A DNA stretch of 64,000 nt from Helicostylum pulchrum. Taxonomy: Eukaryota > Mucoromycota > Mucoromycetes > Mucorales > Mucoraceae. This document shows, piece after piece, positions 10,627 through 22,118 of the stretch. The position numbers were made by a program, and so were the translations under genes. How positions within the stretch are numbered: the stretch's first letter is position 1; each line of letters opens with the position of its first letter. Where the stretch lies: positions 186,001-250,000 of the forward strand of contig JAIXMO010000033.1 of NCBI GenBank assembly GCA_025677825.1. The letters are read 5' to 3'. The notes beneath the pieces are model-generated. The model did no database searches, was not told where the DNA came from, and worked only from the letters and a program-made list of their open reading frames with translations.

Positions 10627-11622
10627 ATGGCCGCTGTTGCAGCTCAGATCTCCAAGAAGAGAAAGGTAAACAATTTAAACATAGGATTGCATTTACAATG
10701 CAATAGATGGATGGATGAGAAAAAGTAACTAACTCTGTTTTTTTTTTTTTTGATAGTTTGTAAGTTTTTTTTTTTTTTTAAAAAAAAGACGATTTAGAAA
10801 TTTCGACAGACAGACGAACAAAATATTAACGTTATATATAGGTCGCCGATGGTGTCTTCTACGCCGAATTGAACGAGTTCTTCACTCGTGAGCTTGCCGA
10901 AGATGGTTATGCTGGTGTTGAAGTCCGTGTCACTCCTGCCCGTACTGAGTAAAGTATTAGAAACCAACAAACGAAAAGCTGAAAAAAATAGTATACTAAT
11001 AAAAATGTTTGTGAATAGAATCATCATCCGTGCTACCCACACCCAAAACGTTCTTGGTGAGAAGGGTCGTCGTATTCGTGAATTGACCACTCTTGTTCAA
11101 AAGCGTTTCAAGTTCCCCGAGAACGCTGTTGAACTTTACGCTGAGCGTGTTCAAAACCGTGGTCTCTGTGCCATTGCTCAATGTGAGTCTGTCAAGTTCA
11201 AGCTCCTTAACGGTTTAGCTGTTCGTCGTGCCTGTTACGGTGTTGTCCGTTTCGTTATGGAGTCTGGTGCCAAGGGTTGTGAGGTTGTTGTCTCTGGTAA
11301 GGTCCGTGCCGCTCGTGCCAAGGCCATGAAGTTCGCTGACGGTTTCATGATTCACTCTGGTAACCCCGCTCGTGACTACATCACCACTGCTGTTCGTCAC
11401 GTTGACTTGCGTCAAGGTGTCCTCGGTATCAAGGTCAAGATCATGTTGGATCACGATCCTACTGGTCGTAACGGTCCCAAGCAATCTCTTCCTGATATTG
11501 TCACTATTCTTGAACCCAAGGATGAGGCTTCCATCATTGAGCCTTCCGCTCAAGATTTCAGACCTGCTGCTGTCGCTCCCGCTGCTGCTCCCGTCGCCGC
11601 CGCTGTTGAAGCTACTAACTAA
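10627..11622 (+). CDS. RPS3: 40S ribosomal protein uS3 (RPS3)
   Basis: Structural protein at the mRNA entry site of the small ribosomal subunit. Exons 10627-10665, 10757-10759, 10842-10948 and 11019-11622 give 250 residues. The N-terminus is [13 protein letters not shown], followed by the conserved [15 protein letters not shown]. The phenylalanine can only come from the three-base exon TTT at 10757, flanked by GATAG and GTAAGT. The KH domain is marked by [13 protein letters not shown], and the C-terminal domain contains [19 protein letters not shown] and IMLDHDPTG. Codon use is strongly biased to C/T-ending codons, unlike the AT-rich neighbours, as expected for very high expression. The C-terminal tail is Ala/Pro-rich. 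Confidence 0.96.
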
Positions 11623-11742
11623 ATTTTTTTATAAAAAATTGCCTCTATTAAAATCTTCAATTGAAAATACAAATTATGTGTTTATGTGTTTTATTTTTAT
11701 ATGTAAAGTATGTGTTGTGTGTGAAGGAGGGGGGAGGGGGTA

Positions 11743-13038
11743 TCAGTTTTCAGGTAGAGATAAAACATCTTCTTGATCTACACTATAAGTAATTCGAGTT
11801 AGCCAGCGGTAGACACCTCGTGTTGCAAAGTCGGCGACAGCAACACCTAATGTCACCCAGCGCAAAGTCCATAACGGTAATTCGGCAACAAACTGTCTTG
11901 ACGTGTACTCATGATGCGCGTCCACGTGAAACGCAAATATATTAAAATGAATCCAAAACAGTATGACCAATGAGCAACAGTAGGTCAGTAAAAAGCCTTT
12001 TAAAAGCTTGGATAGTCGTGTTGTGATACTATCCAATTGCTGCTGCTGTTCATCATCATCGTCATCTGCATCTTGCTGATCACCCAATAAGACAATATTA
12101 AACATATCGTTTAGTATCTTGTAAGTGAAGTAAATGTTATTTACACTTCCAAGTAAAAAAAACCCTAAATGGAAATGCTCGAGTCTGCATAAGATGAATT
12201 GCCAGAGTCTGTCGTCTGAGAAGGGGAATAAGAGGTAGTAGAGTAATTGGCCCGAGAAGAGGGTGTGTGAGTCGTTGGCGGGTAGGAAACAGACGGGGAA
12301 AGGGGAATAAAGTACTTTAAATGTAGTTGCAGCGGTGTGGGTTGCCGAATCAGGTAATAATAAAGGAGAAAGTAAAACGGTGGTTGTGGTGGTTGTGGAA
12401 GATGAAAATGATGCAATAATGGAGGTTTGGCTGCTGGTAAAGATTAAGTTGGTTAATGAGTTGGTGGCCCATGCTTGCGATAGGCCGCCTGGGTAGTTGG
12501 TTAACATGACTGAAAAATGAATAAATGTCTTCATAATACTTCCTGCAATTTCATTTTAGTATATTGTTTATTAACGTTTTTTTTTTTTTTTTTTTTTTTT
12601 TTTTTGTATTACCTGCTGGAATCAATATTAAACCTAAAAGAGTAACCGTAACAATAGCCCGAGCGACTTTTTTTTTTTTTGGTGTTATTAGTTTTTGTGT
12701 GTATGCGGACAAGTGCAAAGAACTTACGTTTATATCGTAACAGTGCAGTCCAAAGTCTCTTTTGTTTAACCCAGAGTCGATGCTTACACAATTGACAGTG
12801 ATACAAGTCACTTTCACGACCCGTGCGTAATAGTGCTTTTCTCCATCCTGCCATGCAATGAGGATGAACATATTTTCTGTTTTTTATAGGTTAATCTCTT
12901 TTTGAAAATAAAAAAGGAGTGTGTATATAATTACATGGAGCCTTTACAGTGACACGGTGATATAAGCAGATTTATAGTGTCTTTTTCAAGGCATATTTTG
13001 CACTTGTATTTTACCGACTTTTCAATTTTAGTGGTCAT
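11743..13038 (-). CDS. RING-CH (MARCH-type) membrane E3 ubiquitin ligase
   Basis: Exons on the minus strand: 13038-12935, 12876-12728, 12666-12613 and 12542-11743, giving 368 residues. The RING-CH finger is split over exons 1 and 2: CKICLEKD, SPCHCKGSIKYVHPHC and YHCQLCKHRLW supply the C4HC3 zinc ligands in the right spacing. Several hydrophobic segments follow (VTVTLLGLILIP, QLLYYLLFPF, GFFLLGSVNNIYF, LTYCCSLVILFWI, TLRWVTLGVAVA), so it is a polytopic membrane protein with an acidic DDDDDE linker in the last third. Such ligases ubiquitinate membrane or misfolded proteins; substrate unknown. The reading that starts with MFILIAW uses the wrong frame for the finger. It lies tail to tail with uS3, about 120 bases apart. 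Confidence 0.85.
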
Positions 13039-13138
13039 TTGAGTAAAAAAAAAATAGGTGGGAAGAAATGGGCAAAAAAAAAAATACATTGATAAAAGTC
13101 AATTAAAGCAATTTTAAAGAAAAATCACATGATATTTT

Positions 13139-15477
13139 TTATGGTTTTTTAAATATGGTAGATACAGAAGACCACCACGACTTTCTCTTATTCTGTTGTG
13201 ATCTATAAAAGTTTTCTTCTTCGTCTAGACTATTTGAAGTGTTTTGCGGGTTCATACGCTGTTGTACTTGTTCACCTGTGCCTGGAAACCCACCACCGGC
13301 CATATTAAACTCACCGTTGCTCCATTCGTTTTGTCGGTACGGATCTGCGTAGAATTCATCGTCGTACATTTGGCTCTGTTGTTGTTCGCGAGAGATGGTC
13401 TGTTTACGGTTACGTCGTTTGAATAATACAATGCCGGCTACAATCAATGCAAGGCCCGCTGCGCCTCCCACTACACCGCCAATGATACTGCCCGTGGCTG
13501 ATCCGCCCGTTTGGTGTGATTCTCCATCGCTTGTATCTAGTGCCAGTGTTGGTATCACAGTACTGAATATTTGTTAGTCTATTTTTTTTTTAAAACTGAA
13601 ATTTTTTTTTTTGTTGTTGAGAGGGTTTACTTACGTGGTGGGAATAACTGTAGTAACTGTAATGGTAATACCGTTTGATACGATAGCTGTGGTAGTAGTA
13701 ATATCTGTCGAGATGGTGATACTTGTGGTACGATACTTTGCTGAGGAAGACGTTGGGATTGTGGCTGGTGGTGGAATATCGGGTTTTTCAGAAGTAGTAG
13801 GTTGTGGTTGTTGCTCTGTTGTAGTTGGTTGTGGAGGTGATGTAGTGGTAGATGGTACAGGTGTTGGTTCAGGTGTAGTAGATGGTACAGGTTCGGGAGT
13901 AGTAGTAGTAGGTGCGGGAGTAGTAGTAGGTTCAGGTGTAGTTGATACAGGATCTGAAGTAGCTGGTGGTGGTACTGTACTTGATTCAGCAGGAGGTAGT
14001 GGTGTTGTTGTTTCGACAGGTGGAGTTGTTACAGGGTCAACTATGGATGAAGAAGGAGGTGGTTGTGTTGTGGATGGAGGAGGTTCAGACGTAGCGGAAT
14101 CAGTTGTTTGAACGGGTGGCTGTGTAGTAGTAGGCTCTGAAGCAGTAATCTGTTGTGAGGAAGTAATAAGTTCAGTGGATGAAGTATTAATAGGTTCAGA
14201 ACTTGTAGGTTCAGAACTAGTAGTTTCAGGTGTGGTAGAGGGAGGGGGTGATGGTTCTGTAGTGGAAGAAGGTATATCTGTTGTTGGGGCAACAGAAGAG
14301 GAAGAGGGGGGTTCCGTCGTCGTAGCAACTACTGAGGACGACTCTGTTGGGACAACAGAAGACTCGGTAGTAGTAACGGCAACGGAAGTAGTAGTGTCAA
14401 CAGTAGAAGAAGAAGGATCTTCTGTTGTGACTGGTGCGGAAGGGGTTGTACTTACGACATCAGAAGTAGTAGTAGGAATAACTTCTTCGCTAGAGGAGGA
14501 CATGGTTTCAAAAGTGGAAGAAAGGGTTTCAATTGTCGAGGTTGGATTTGGGATCCTGTAATACCCACGCCAGTTTTATAAATTAAGGAAAAAGTATATA
14601 AATAGAAGAAAACGGAGATCAAAGGGTAAAAAAAAAAAGAGAGAAGAGGTGATATAAATAGTTAGAATGAGGCTAATTTTTTATTTTCTTTCTCTCTTTT
14701 TAAAAAAATAATATAAGCTTACGTGGTTGTTTGATCTGTTGTCTCTGCACCACTACTACTACTACCAGTTACTTGTTCGGAATCGGAGGTTGGAATTGGC
14801 GTTTCGTCGATGGTTGTACTCCCAACCTCGGACGTCGTTTTTGTTGGCTCTTCCGTAGTTGTAGGCACGATAGTATTTTCACTTGACGTTTCTGTCGCTG
14901 CTTCGGTAGTAGTTACTGCTTCTGTGCTTGATACGGCTTCTGTTGTCGATGCAGCCTCGGTGGTTGACATTGCTTCTGTAGTAGATGCTGCCCCTGTTGT
15001 CGATTCTATTTCTGTGCTTGAAGCGACTTCTGTTGTCGATGCAGCCTCGGTGGTCGATTCTATTTCTGTAGTTGACGCTGCCTCTGTACTAGAAGCTGCT
15101 TCTGTGGTGGAAGGTGCTTCTGTGGTGGAAGGTGCTTCTGTGGCGGAAGGTGCTTCTGTGGTGGATACGACCTCGGTAGTAGATGCGGCTTCCGTTGTCG
15201 AGTCTACATTTGTTGTCGATTCCGGCTCTGATGTGGTAACTGGTTCTGTGGTCGATTCTGCCTCGGTAGTAGTAGGCTCTGGATCTGTTGTCACTGGTCT
15301 ATCGGTTGTAGTAGGTGTATTCTCTGAAGATGTGGTACTAGGCTCTTCTTTTGATGTTGTGGTACGTGATTCTTCTGACTCTGTTGGTTCACTTTGGTCT
15401 TCTTTTGTGGTAATAGGTTTTTCTTCTACAGTCGTAGTTGGTTCTTCAATTTCTCTAGTTGTTTCAATTGATGACAT
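13139..15477 (-). CDS. Ser/Thr-rich mucin-like single-pass membrane protein
   Basis: Exons 15477-14723, 14555-13635 and 13562-13139 give 699 residues; both introns are in phase 2. Residues 1 to about 580 are almost wholly Thr, Ser, Pro and Glu. The first half has degenerate repeats of the type STTEA, the second half PTTTP-like repeats; heavy O-mannosylation is expected. Then comes GGSATGSIIGGVVGGAAG, a hydrophobic membrane segment (LALIVAGIVLF), a KRRNRKQ stop-transfer and a cytoplasmic tail with tyrosines, ending STIFKKP. The layout resembles fungal wall-stress or signalling mucins (Msb2, Mid2/Wsc types), but no orthology is claimed. No signal peptide is visible after the first ATG; an upstream exon ending at a CTGCAAG acceptor-like site near 15490 may supply it. 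Confidence 0.75.
14890..15240. repeat. Degenerate STTEA-coding tandem repeats
   Basis: About 20 imperfect units, roughly 15-18 bases each, inside exon 1 of the mucin-like gene encode TTEA/STTE/SSTE motifs. They make long, valine-rich false frames on the opposite strand. Copy number is likely polymorphic between strains. Confidence 0.7.
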
Positions 15478-16130
15478 TTTTTTTTTCTTGCAGGGAGAGA
15501 AAAAATAGAAAAAGATAAAGAAGGAGAAGAAAAAAAGGTGAATGCTGGGTTTTTTTGTTGTTGTATGAAAAAAAACGGAGTGCTAATCTTAAAAGGTTCT
15601 TGAACTATTTAAAGCTATCTAGTGCGTATCTTTTTTTTATTGCTAATGTGATCGTCAAGGTAAAGGGTATAGGTTTATATATTTTGACACTAGTTTCTCG
15701 GTTATTGTAAAAGAAAAAAGTTTTTATATTAATTGTTCATATCAAAATGTATAAAAAAAAAAAAATGTTGTTATGATGTGGTTCCAAAAGTAGGGCTGGT
15801 ATTTTTTTTTCGATTGACATAAACATAAAATCTTTTAATTGTCCTACGCAGTCAAATTAACCCACTCCCCCCTCTTTATGCAAGCAACACATGAAACTAT
15901 AAATAACCCGTACAGAGTACAAGGAGCCTCTTTTTCTTCCCTTTTACATACAAATATCTCAAGTGTGCCTTTTTAATAGTGAGATACCTTTGGGTGTAGT
16001 CCGTGAGTCGGGTTATTTCCTTTTTTTTAAAAATAAAAATAAAATGTTGTCCAATCAGACACCAGAAGATTATTACAAACTGTCGGAATAGCTCTTTATC
16101 TCTCCTTCGACCAACATTACGAACGTTTAT
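15478..16130. other. Intergenic region
   Basis: AT-rich spacer upstream of the mucin-like gene. No open frame with protein-like composition, but it could hide a short upstream exon of that gene. Confidence 0.45.
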
Positions 16131-17520
16131 TTGAAGAAGGGGGACATAGAAGGCAGTGTGGATAAAATATATAATAGAAAGGGGGGGGGGGGGGAGAATA
16201 AAGCTGTTTTATTTGGTAATGATTTCTATATAATGGAAAGTAGCTGTAGCTCCGGGCTTCACCACATCTCAGCACAGGAGAACGCATTGTAGGACGAGTA
16301 CCTCCATCATCTGAATTTTTCTTTTTAACGTTTGTATTAAAAATCTCGACAAGCTCTGCAATACTGTTTAAATAACCGAAGATGGATGGAGTCTGATTTA
16401 CGTTTATAGGAAAATCAGATTTGTATAATTCTACTATCGTATATATAGATAAGTCATCGTTCGTCTTTTGATGCAGATAAAAAAGTAAAAGTTTATACCT
16501 ATTACTTGAACTAATATATTGTTTTTAACATGGTGTACGTCGATCGCATTTTTTCCAGAGACAGCAAGTCTCACCAAACCCTGCATGAAAGCTTCATAGT
16601 TAGTCTTTTGTGAGTCTGATTTTAGTCTCCGTATAACCGATAGAAAGCATATCAATGAATTCGGCTTTTTCTCTAAATTGTCCCATCTAGACTGTCCGCG
16701 AGAGGCGCTGAGCTCCTTATGCTTGCATTCAGAATTGTTTCTCGTTCGAGATTTTTAAAGAGCACCGTGTTCTCATCGTCCAAGTCATCAAACAATGATT
16801 GTAGCATTGGTAAAAAAAAAAAAATCTGCTTTTTAAATCATCTTCATTAATGACCTCACCAGAGTTATTAAAAGGGGACGATTGCTGATGAAATTTCACC
16901 ATAGATTTTCTCACTACCTTGTAAACTTGAAGTGAGGTTCAATGCTTGTAAAGTTCCTTCCTCTCTTATAATAATTTTATCGTGCACGATCGAAGGTACA
17001 GACGTTATATTTGCAATGGTTCGACGTCTACAGCGAGAACATTAACTTTTGAAATGAGTAGATATTTTTTGTTGCAGATTACCGTGACCAAACGAGGCAA
17101 TAATATTGCTATCTGTACTGATATTTTGTACAAGCAAAACGGAGGAAAGCAATAATATATCGTGGCAATTTGACTTGAAAGAAAAAGATGTTCTTTTAGA
17201 ATAGATAGTTGTTAAACAAAAGAGAGAGAGAGAGAGAGAGGTATCAACTCTGTCAATAAAATATATATTACCTGCCTCTGGAAGTTGTAATGTGCTCCGA
17301 ATAGAAAGGCTTCAAGGTCTTCCGACAAATCCCTTGCAGCTGAAAGAGTAGCAGCAGAAGGAGAAGAGACATGAGTGATGACATCAGTCTCTTCTTCTTC
17401 TTCTCGTTCTGTCCTTCTCTCCAGTACTATCTCGCTTCTCTGGTTCTACACCATCTTTGATAGCTTGCGACCAGAATTCGTTTCTTTTCCTGGTCCGTTA
17501 TCCATCTTTCTACAATCAGT
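16131..17520 (-). pseudogene. Decayed multi-exon gene of unknown family
   Basis: Several protein-like stretches occur in order on the minus strand with plausible splice sites but no continuous frame. Near 17420-17275: an acidic run then VITHVSSPSAATLSAARDLS and a GTAATA donor. Near 17030-16915: RRTIANITSVPSIVHDKI between TGTAG and an AAG/GTAGTG donor. Near 16815-16690: LQSLFDDLDDENTVLFKNL. Near 16690-16510: YEAFMQGLVRLAVSGKN and HHVKNNILVQVIG. After an intron ending at about 16434: VELYKSDFPINVNQTPSIFG. Neighbouring pieces are joined only by frame changes, so it looks pseudogenised. A run of about 12 G lies at its end (16182-16193), and a (GA)n tract at 17220-17240. I do not recognise the family. 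Confidence 0.45.
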
Positions 17521-17679
17521 TTGAATCGCCGGATACATCTGGATTTTGAGTAACGGGTGTAGCAATTGAAAAAAAGAACGAAGACACTAAGATGCGTATG
17601 GATTAGAAAGCAGATATATGACATTTTAGGGGTATACTTACTTTTACAATAAGGGATGAAAAAAAAGCAGTTCATAATA

Positions 17680-18118
17680 ATTTCGCGGATCGCGTGGTCT
17701 TGTGTTAGCTTACACCAGACGGTGGTTCTACAAAGAACCGTGTCCTTTTATACAAACATAAAGAGAGAGAAGGCTCTAAAAAAGGAAAATAATATGAGCC
17801 TCTTTAAACGATACATACATATAAAAACAATACTTACTGGTATACATAATAATAAAAATGAAGAGAAATAGAAGGTGATTTACCTTTAAAAAAATGGAGC
17901 GGTCTTCTGTTTTATTTAATCATTTTTACGACTTGTTTCATGTAAGAAAAAGCCTAACAAAGCTGTTTAATTTCAAAATAAAATAAAAACGCGAATTGGA
18001 TCTTGCTCTAACTGCCTGTAACTAAAAAGGGGAGGGGGGTTTATGTTTGAAGTCTTTTAGAATTGTTATTAAACAAATATTCAAAACTTTATTACTACAT
18101 ATAAATAGCTGTATTCTA
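17680..18118. other. Intergenic region
   Basis: AT-rich with short G or A runs; no gene seen. It holds the 3' flank of the minus-strand F-box-like gene. Confidence 0.45.
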
Positions 18119-19921
18119 TCAAACCCAAGGTGTAACAAGGATACTGAATCTGCCAGCGTTAATATCGATTGTTGTTACATCTTTACACCGAATAAAGAGC
18201 GACAGACTATGCTTACTCTTCCGAGAAATTTCATATTCACGCTCATTACATTTTTCATAGTAATCTTTGTTGCCAACAAACCAAAATGTACTACTATCTG
18301 CAGTCTTCACCAATTTTAAATAAACCTGTCCTGTCCGTACGTAATCACTATAAATAATGTTGACGAATTTAGTGTCTGGCATATCCATTGCAATATTGGT
18401 ATTATCATAGTTGTCTTCTATAAATTGACAACTTTCCATTGTAAATGTACTGATATAGGATATATTAAATGATAAACTAGAAAGAAACGAATAGTTGATT
18501 AAAGATCGATATAATCCGACGTTACCATTGAACACTAGTTTCTTTTGATGTTGTAGGCTTGTACCGAAATTGTATAAAAGAGCACACCGGATATAAATAG
18601 TTTGTAAATTAGGACATTGTGTTAAGATATCAGAAAAAGTAGCATCGTTTATCAAATCCGTTACAATTGATTTCATACTTATAACATTCATACCCATATC
18701 AACTTTTAAGTACTTGAGGTTATTTCCAGATTGTTTAATCAAACCAATACGCGGTAAAATAACAGGTTCATCTTGTTTATAATAAATCCCAACATTCATT
18801 TTCTCCTTTTCTTTCAAGTTGGATGATATTGCGATATAAGAAGGACACCCCATTTCGTTGATTTGTTTATAACGTAAGGAAAGGTATTTGATGGTACCAC
18901 TATTATCACAAATCTTGACTAAAAAATCACCTAGATCTAGGATCGGGATATAGGGGACATACACTGTTGGTATATTGATCAGATAGCGAATAAACTTAAT
19001 AATCACATCGGTCGGTGCTTGAACTAACATTGGTACTTGTTCGTCAGTAATAGGTTTAAACCTCAGGCTAATATCAACCAGACAAGGAAACGTTTGCATT
19101 AAATAACTATAGACTCTAGTATCGTACAGAATATATTTAACTAAAAGCTGTTTAATATATGGAGAGATGTATATAGGGGTACAGACATCTGTCGTCCAAA
19201 CGGCTTCTTGATTGGTATGAGAGCCTTCGTACAATAACTCGATAGACATAACAGACGAACAGTTTTTGACAATTTTACCAACGGTAAACACATCCTTGCT
19301 ATTTGAAAATTTAATATATAAACTACGAAGTCTTGTAAAATATTCAAGTCCAACTTTTTCAATCATACTCGAATTATCAATATAGAACAACAACTCACGT
19401 AATGTTGAATGTAACAGACAAGCTGCAGTATGGTACATATGATTGTTTTTAGGGTATCGATGTTTTAGTGAAGGTACTAGCTCCAAATTTGAATGATGGG
19501 TTTGTGTAGCATCAAAACTCGGTTCGTTCCAAATTAAATTAATAATAGCGGGATCTATGTAGATCCTTTTCAATCCAGTGCAAGCACCAAATATGTTGGA
19601 AAAGTAGAGTAACAAAGATGTGGTTTCTTTCGTATCATATTCAAAATCTAAAACAATGTGCTTAACTAAAGGACCAAACCCTTTATCCAGCACGTTACTA
19701 ACGAAACCTTTTATTTGTCGTTGATTGCGTAATATGATATATCTGAAGTTTTTGTTTTGTAATAATCTATACCACGTTTTACAAGTGAGTTGACATTGTC
19801 GTAGCTTTCTTGATTGAATTGCTAAATATCTTTCTGGGAAGAAAAACACCTTTTCGTCTTCTTCTAGATACCGAAAAATCACAAGCAAAATATCATTAGG
19901 TAAAGAATACCAATCGACCAT
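18119..19921 (-). CDS. F-box/LRR-like protein, intact (paralogue A)
   Basis: 600 residues from ATG 19921, chosen because MVDWYSLPNDILLVIF aligns with paralogue starts; the frame is open 15 codons further upstream. Residues 5-70 carry the F-box-like signature LPNDILLVIFRYLEE and QLTCKTWYRLL. The rest is built of leucine-rich segments without a strict LRR consensus, including LPRIGLIKQSG, LTQCPNLQTIYI and MPDTKFVNIIY, and ends with LSLFIRCKDVTTIDI. F-box proteins are usually substrate adaptors of SCF ubiquitin ligases; substrate unknown. This is the most diverged intact member of the minus-strand array and stands outside the tight 24-39 kb cluster, separated by the EngB and MSS1 genes. Confidence 0.75.
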   Translation of the reverse strand: MVDWYSLPNDILLVIFRYLEEDEKVFFFPERYLAIQSRKLRQCQLTCKTWYRLLQNKNFRYIILRNQRQIKGFVSNVLDKGFGPLVKHIVLDFEYDTKETTSLLLYFSNIFGACTGLKRIYIDPAIINLIWNEPSFDATQTHHSNLELVPSLKHRYPKNNHMYHTAACLLHSTLRELLFYIDNSSMIEKVGLEYFTRLRSLYIKFSNSKDVFTVGKIVKNCSSVMSIELLYEGSHTNQEAVWTTDVCTPIYISPYIKQLLVKYILYDTRVYSYLMQTFPCLVDISLRFKPITDEQVPMLVQAPTDVIIKFIRYLINIPTVYVPYIPILDLGDFLVKICDNSGTIKYLSLRYKQINEMGCPSYIAISSNLKEKEKMNVGIYYKQDEPVILPRIGLIKQSGNNLKYLKVDMGMNVISMKSIVTDLINDATFSDILTQCPNLQTIYIRCALLYNFGTSLQHQKKLVFNGNVGLYRSLINYSFLSSLSFNISYISTFTMESCQFIEDNYDNTNIAMDMPDTKFVNIIYSDYVRTGQVYLKLVKTADSSTFWFVGNKDYYEKCNEREYEISRKSKHSLSLFIRCKDVTTIDINAGRFSILVTPWV

Positions 19922-20802
19922 AATAGAAAATATATATGTATATAAGAAAGAAATTCGCAAACGCAACCCTTATTTATAAAGGGCGAGTTTGTTTATTTGT
20001 TTACATATATAAAAAGTGATACTTACTCTGGACACAATTAACCCTTACTTGGCCAATACATTTTATATCACCTAATTTGAAACTGCCACAACGTTGTAGA
20101 TATTTAGTAGATGTGTGTATTTCTAATAAGCGTAGTAAGTAGATCCAACGTATTTTCCGCTTTTAAGCTTTTTAGGGAGTTAAGTTGAAGGAGAAAAACA
20201 ATATATTATTCCACGTTGTTGAATACAGCCTCAAAAGTATCTCTATTGTAAACAAAAAAAGAGGCACGTTTGTTTAGATATTTTATCAGGGGGAATAAAT
20301 ATAAATATTGTTAACTTTACCAGATGTAGAATAAAACGAGAGGCATTGTGTCATGACACATGATAAGAAATGTGGCACCGTCGTTTGGGTAATACAGCAT
20401 CTACACTCCCCCTCCCCTTTTTTTTATACTGATCTTCCACCTGAAACATATAATGTCATACATCCCCATTTTTATTATCATTATAAACCATAACCGAACA
20501 CTTTAGAGTTTAATCGACTATCTTTTTGATAAGTTAATGTAACTATGTATATCTTGAAAGCGGGGTCTACCAAAAGCTACTTAATTTCAAGCTGTAAGCA
20601 AGTTCATTTTATATGCACAGGAAAGTGGGCAAACAAAATTGAAAACTAATGCTATTACGGGAGTTAAGATGTGTTCTACTACTTGTCACAAATACGTTGC
20701 ACTTTCTTTGAAGAAAAAAAAATAGACCATACTTTTTTTGTTGAACGTGTAAATAGAACATATATCAAGATTTTCCCTTTTTTTTTATTGTACAGTCATG
20801 AG
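19922..20802. other. Intergenic region
   Basis: No gene seen. A perfect 14-base palindrome TGTGTCATGACACA lies at 20347-20360 and could be a protein-binding site, but nothing supports a specific factor. The end of the region is the 3' flank of the EngB-type gene. Confidence 0.4.
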
Positions 20803-21968
<1,166 letters not shown>

Positions 21969-22118
21969 TCTTTTTGAAAAAAAGAAGAGATCGATGAAAG
22001 AAAAAAAAAAAGACTGAGGGGACCGGGGTTTTTAAAGATTTTTTTTTAAAATACTATAGTACTGCCAAATAAAGCCTCGCTTTCTTCTTCTTAAAAAGCT
22101 ATACTCTTTTTTTTCAGT

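Noticed and set aside
12551..12871. Frame starting MFILIAW on the minus strand as the start of the membrane protein
   Set aside because: It lacks zinc ligands and does not splice in phase; the other frame of the same exon completes the RING-CH finger begun at 13038.
14810..15508. Long Val/Ser-rich open frames on the plus strand opposite the mucin-like gene (also 13611-14111 and 14175-14561)
   Set aside because: They are antisense images of Thr/Ser repeats on the minus strand; the minus-strand reading has proper introns, a membrane segment and a cytoplasmic tail.
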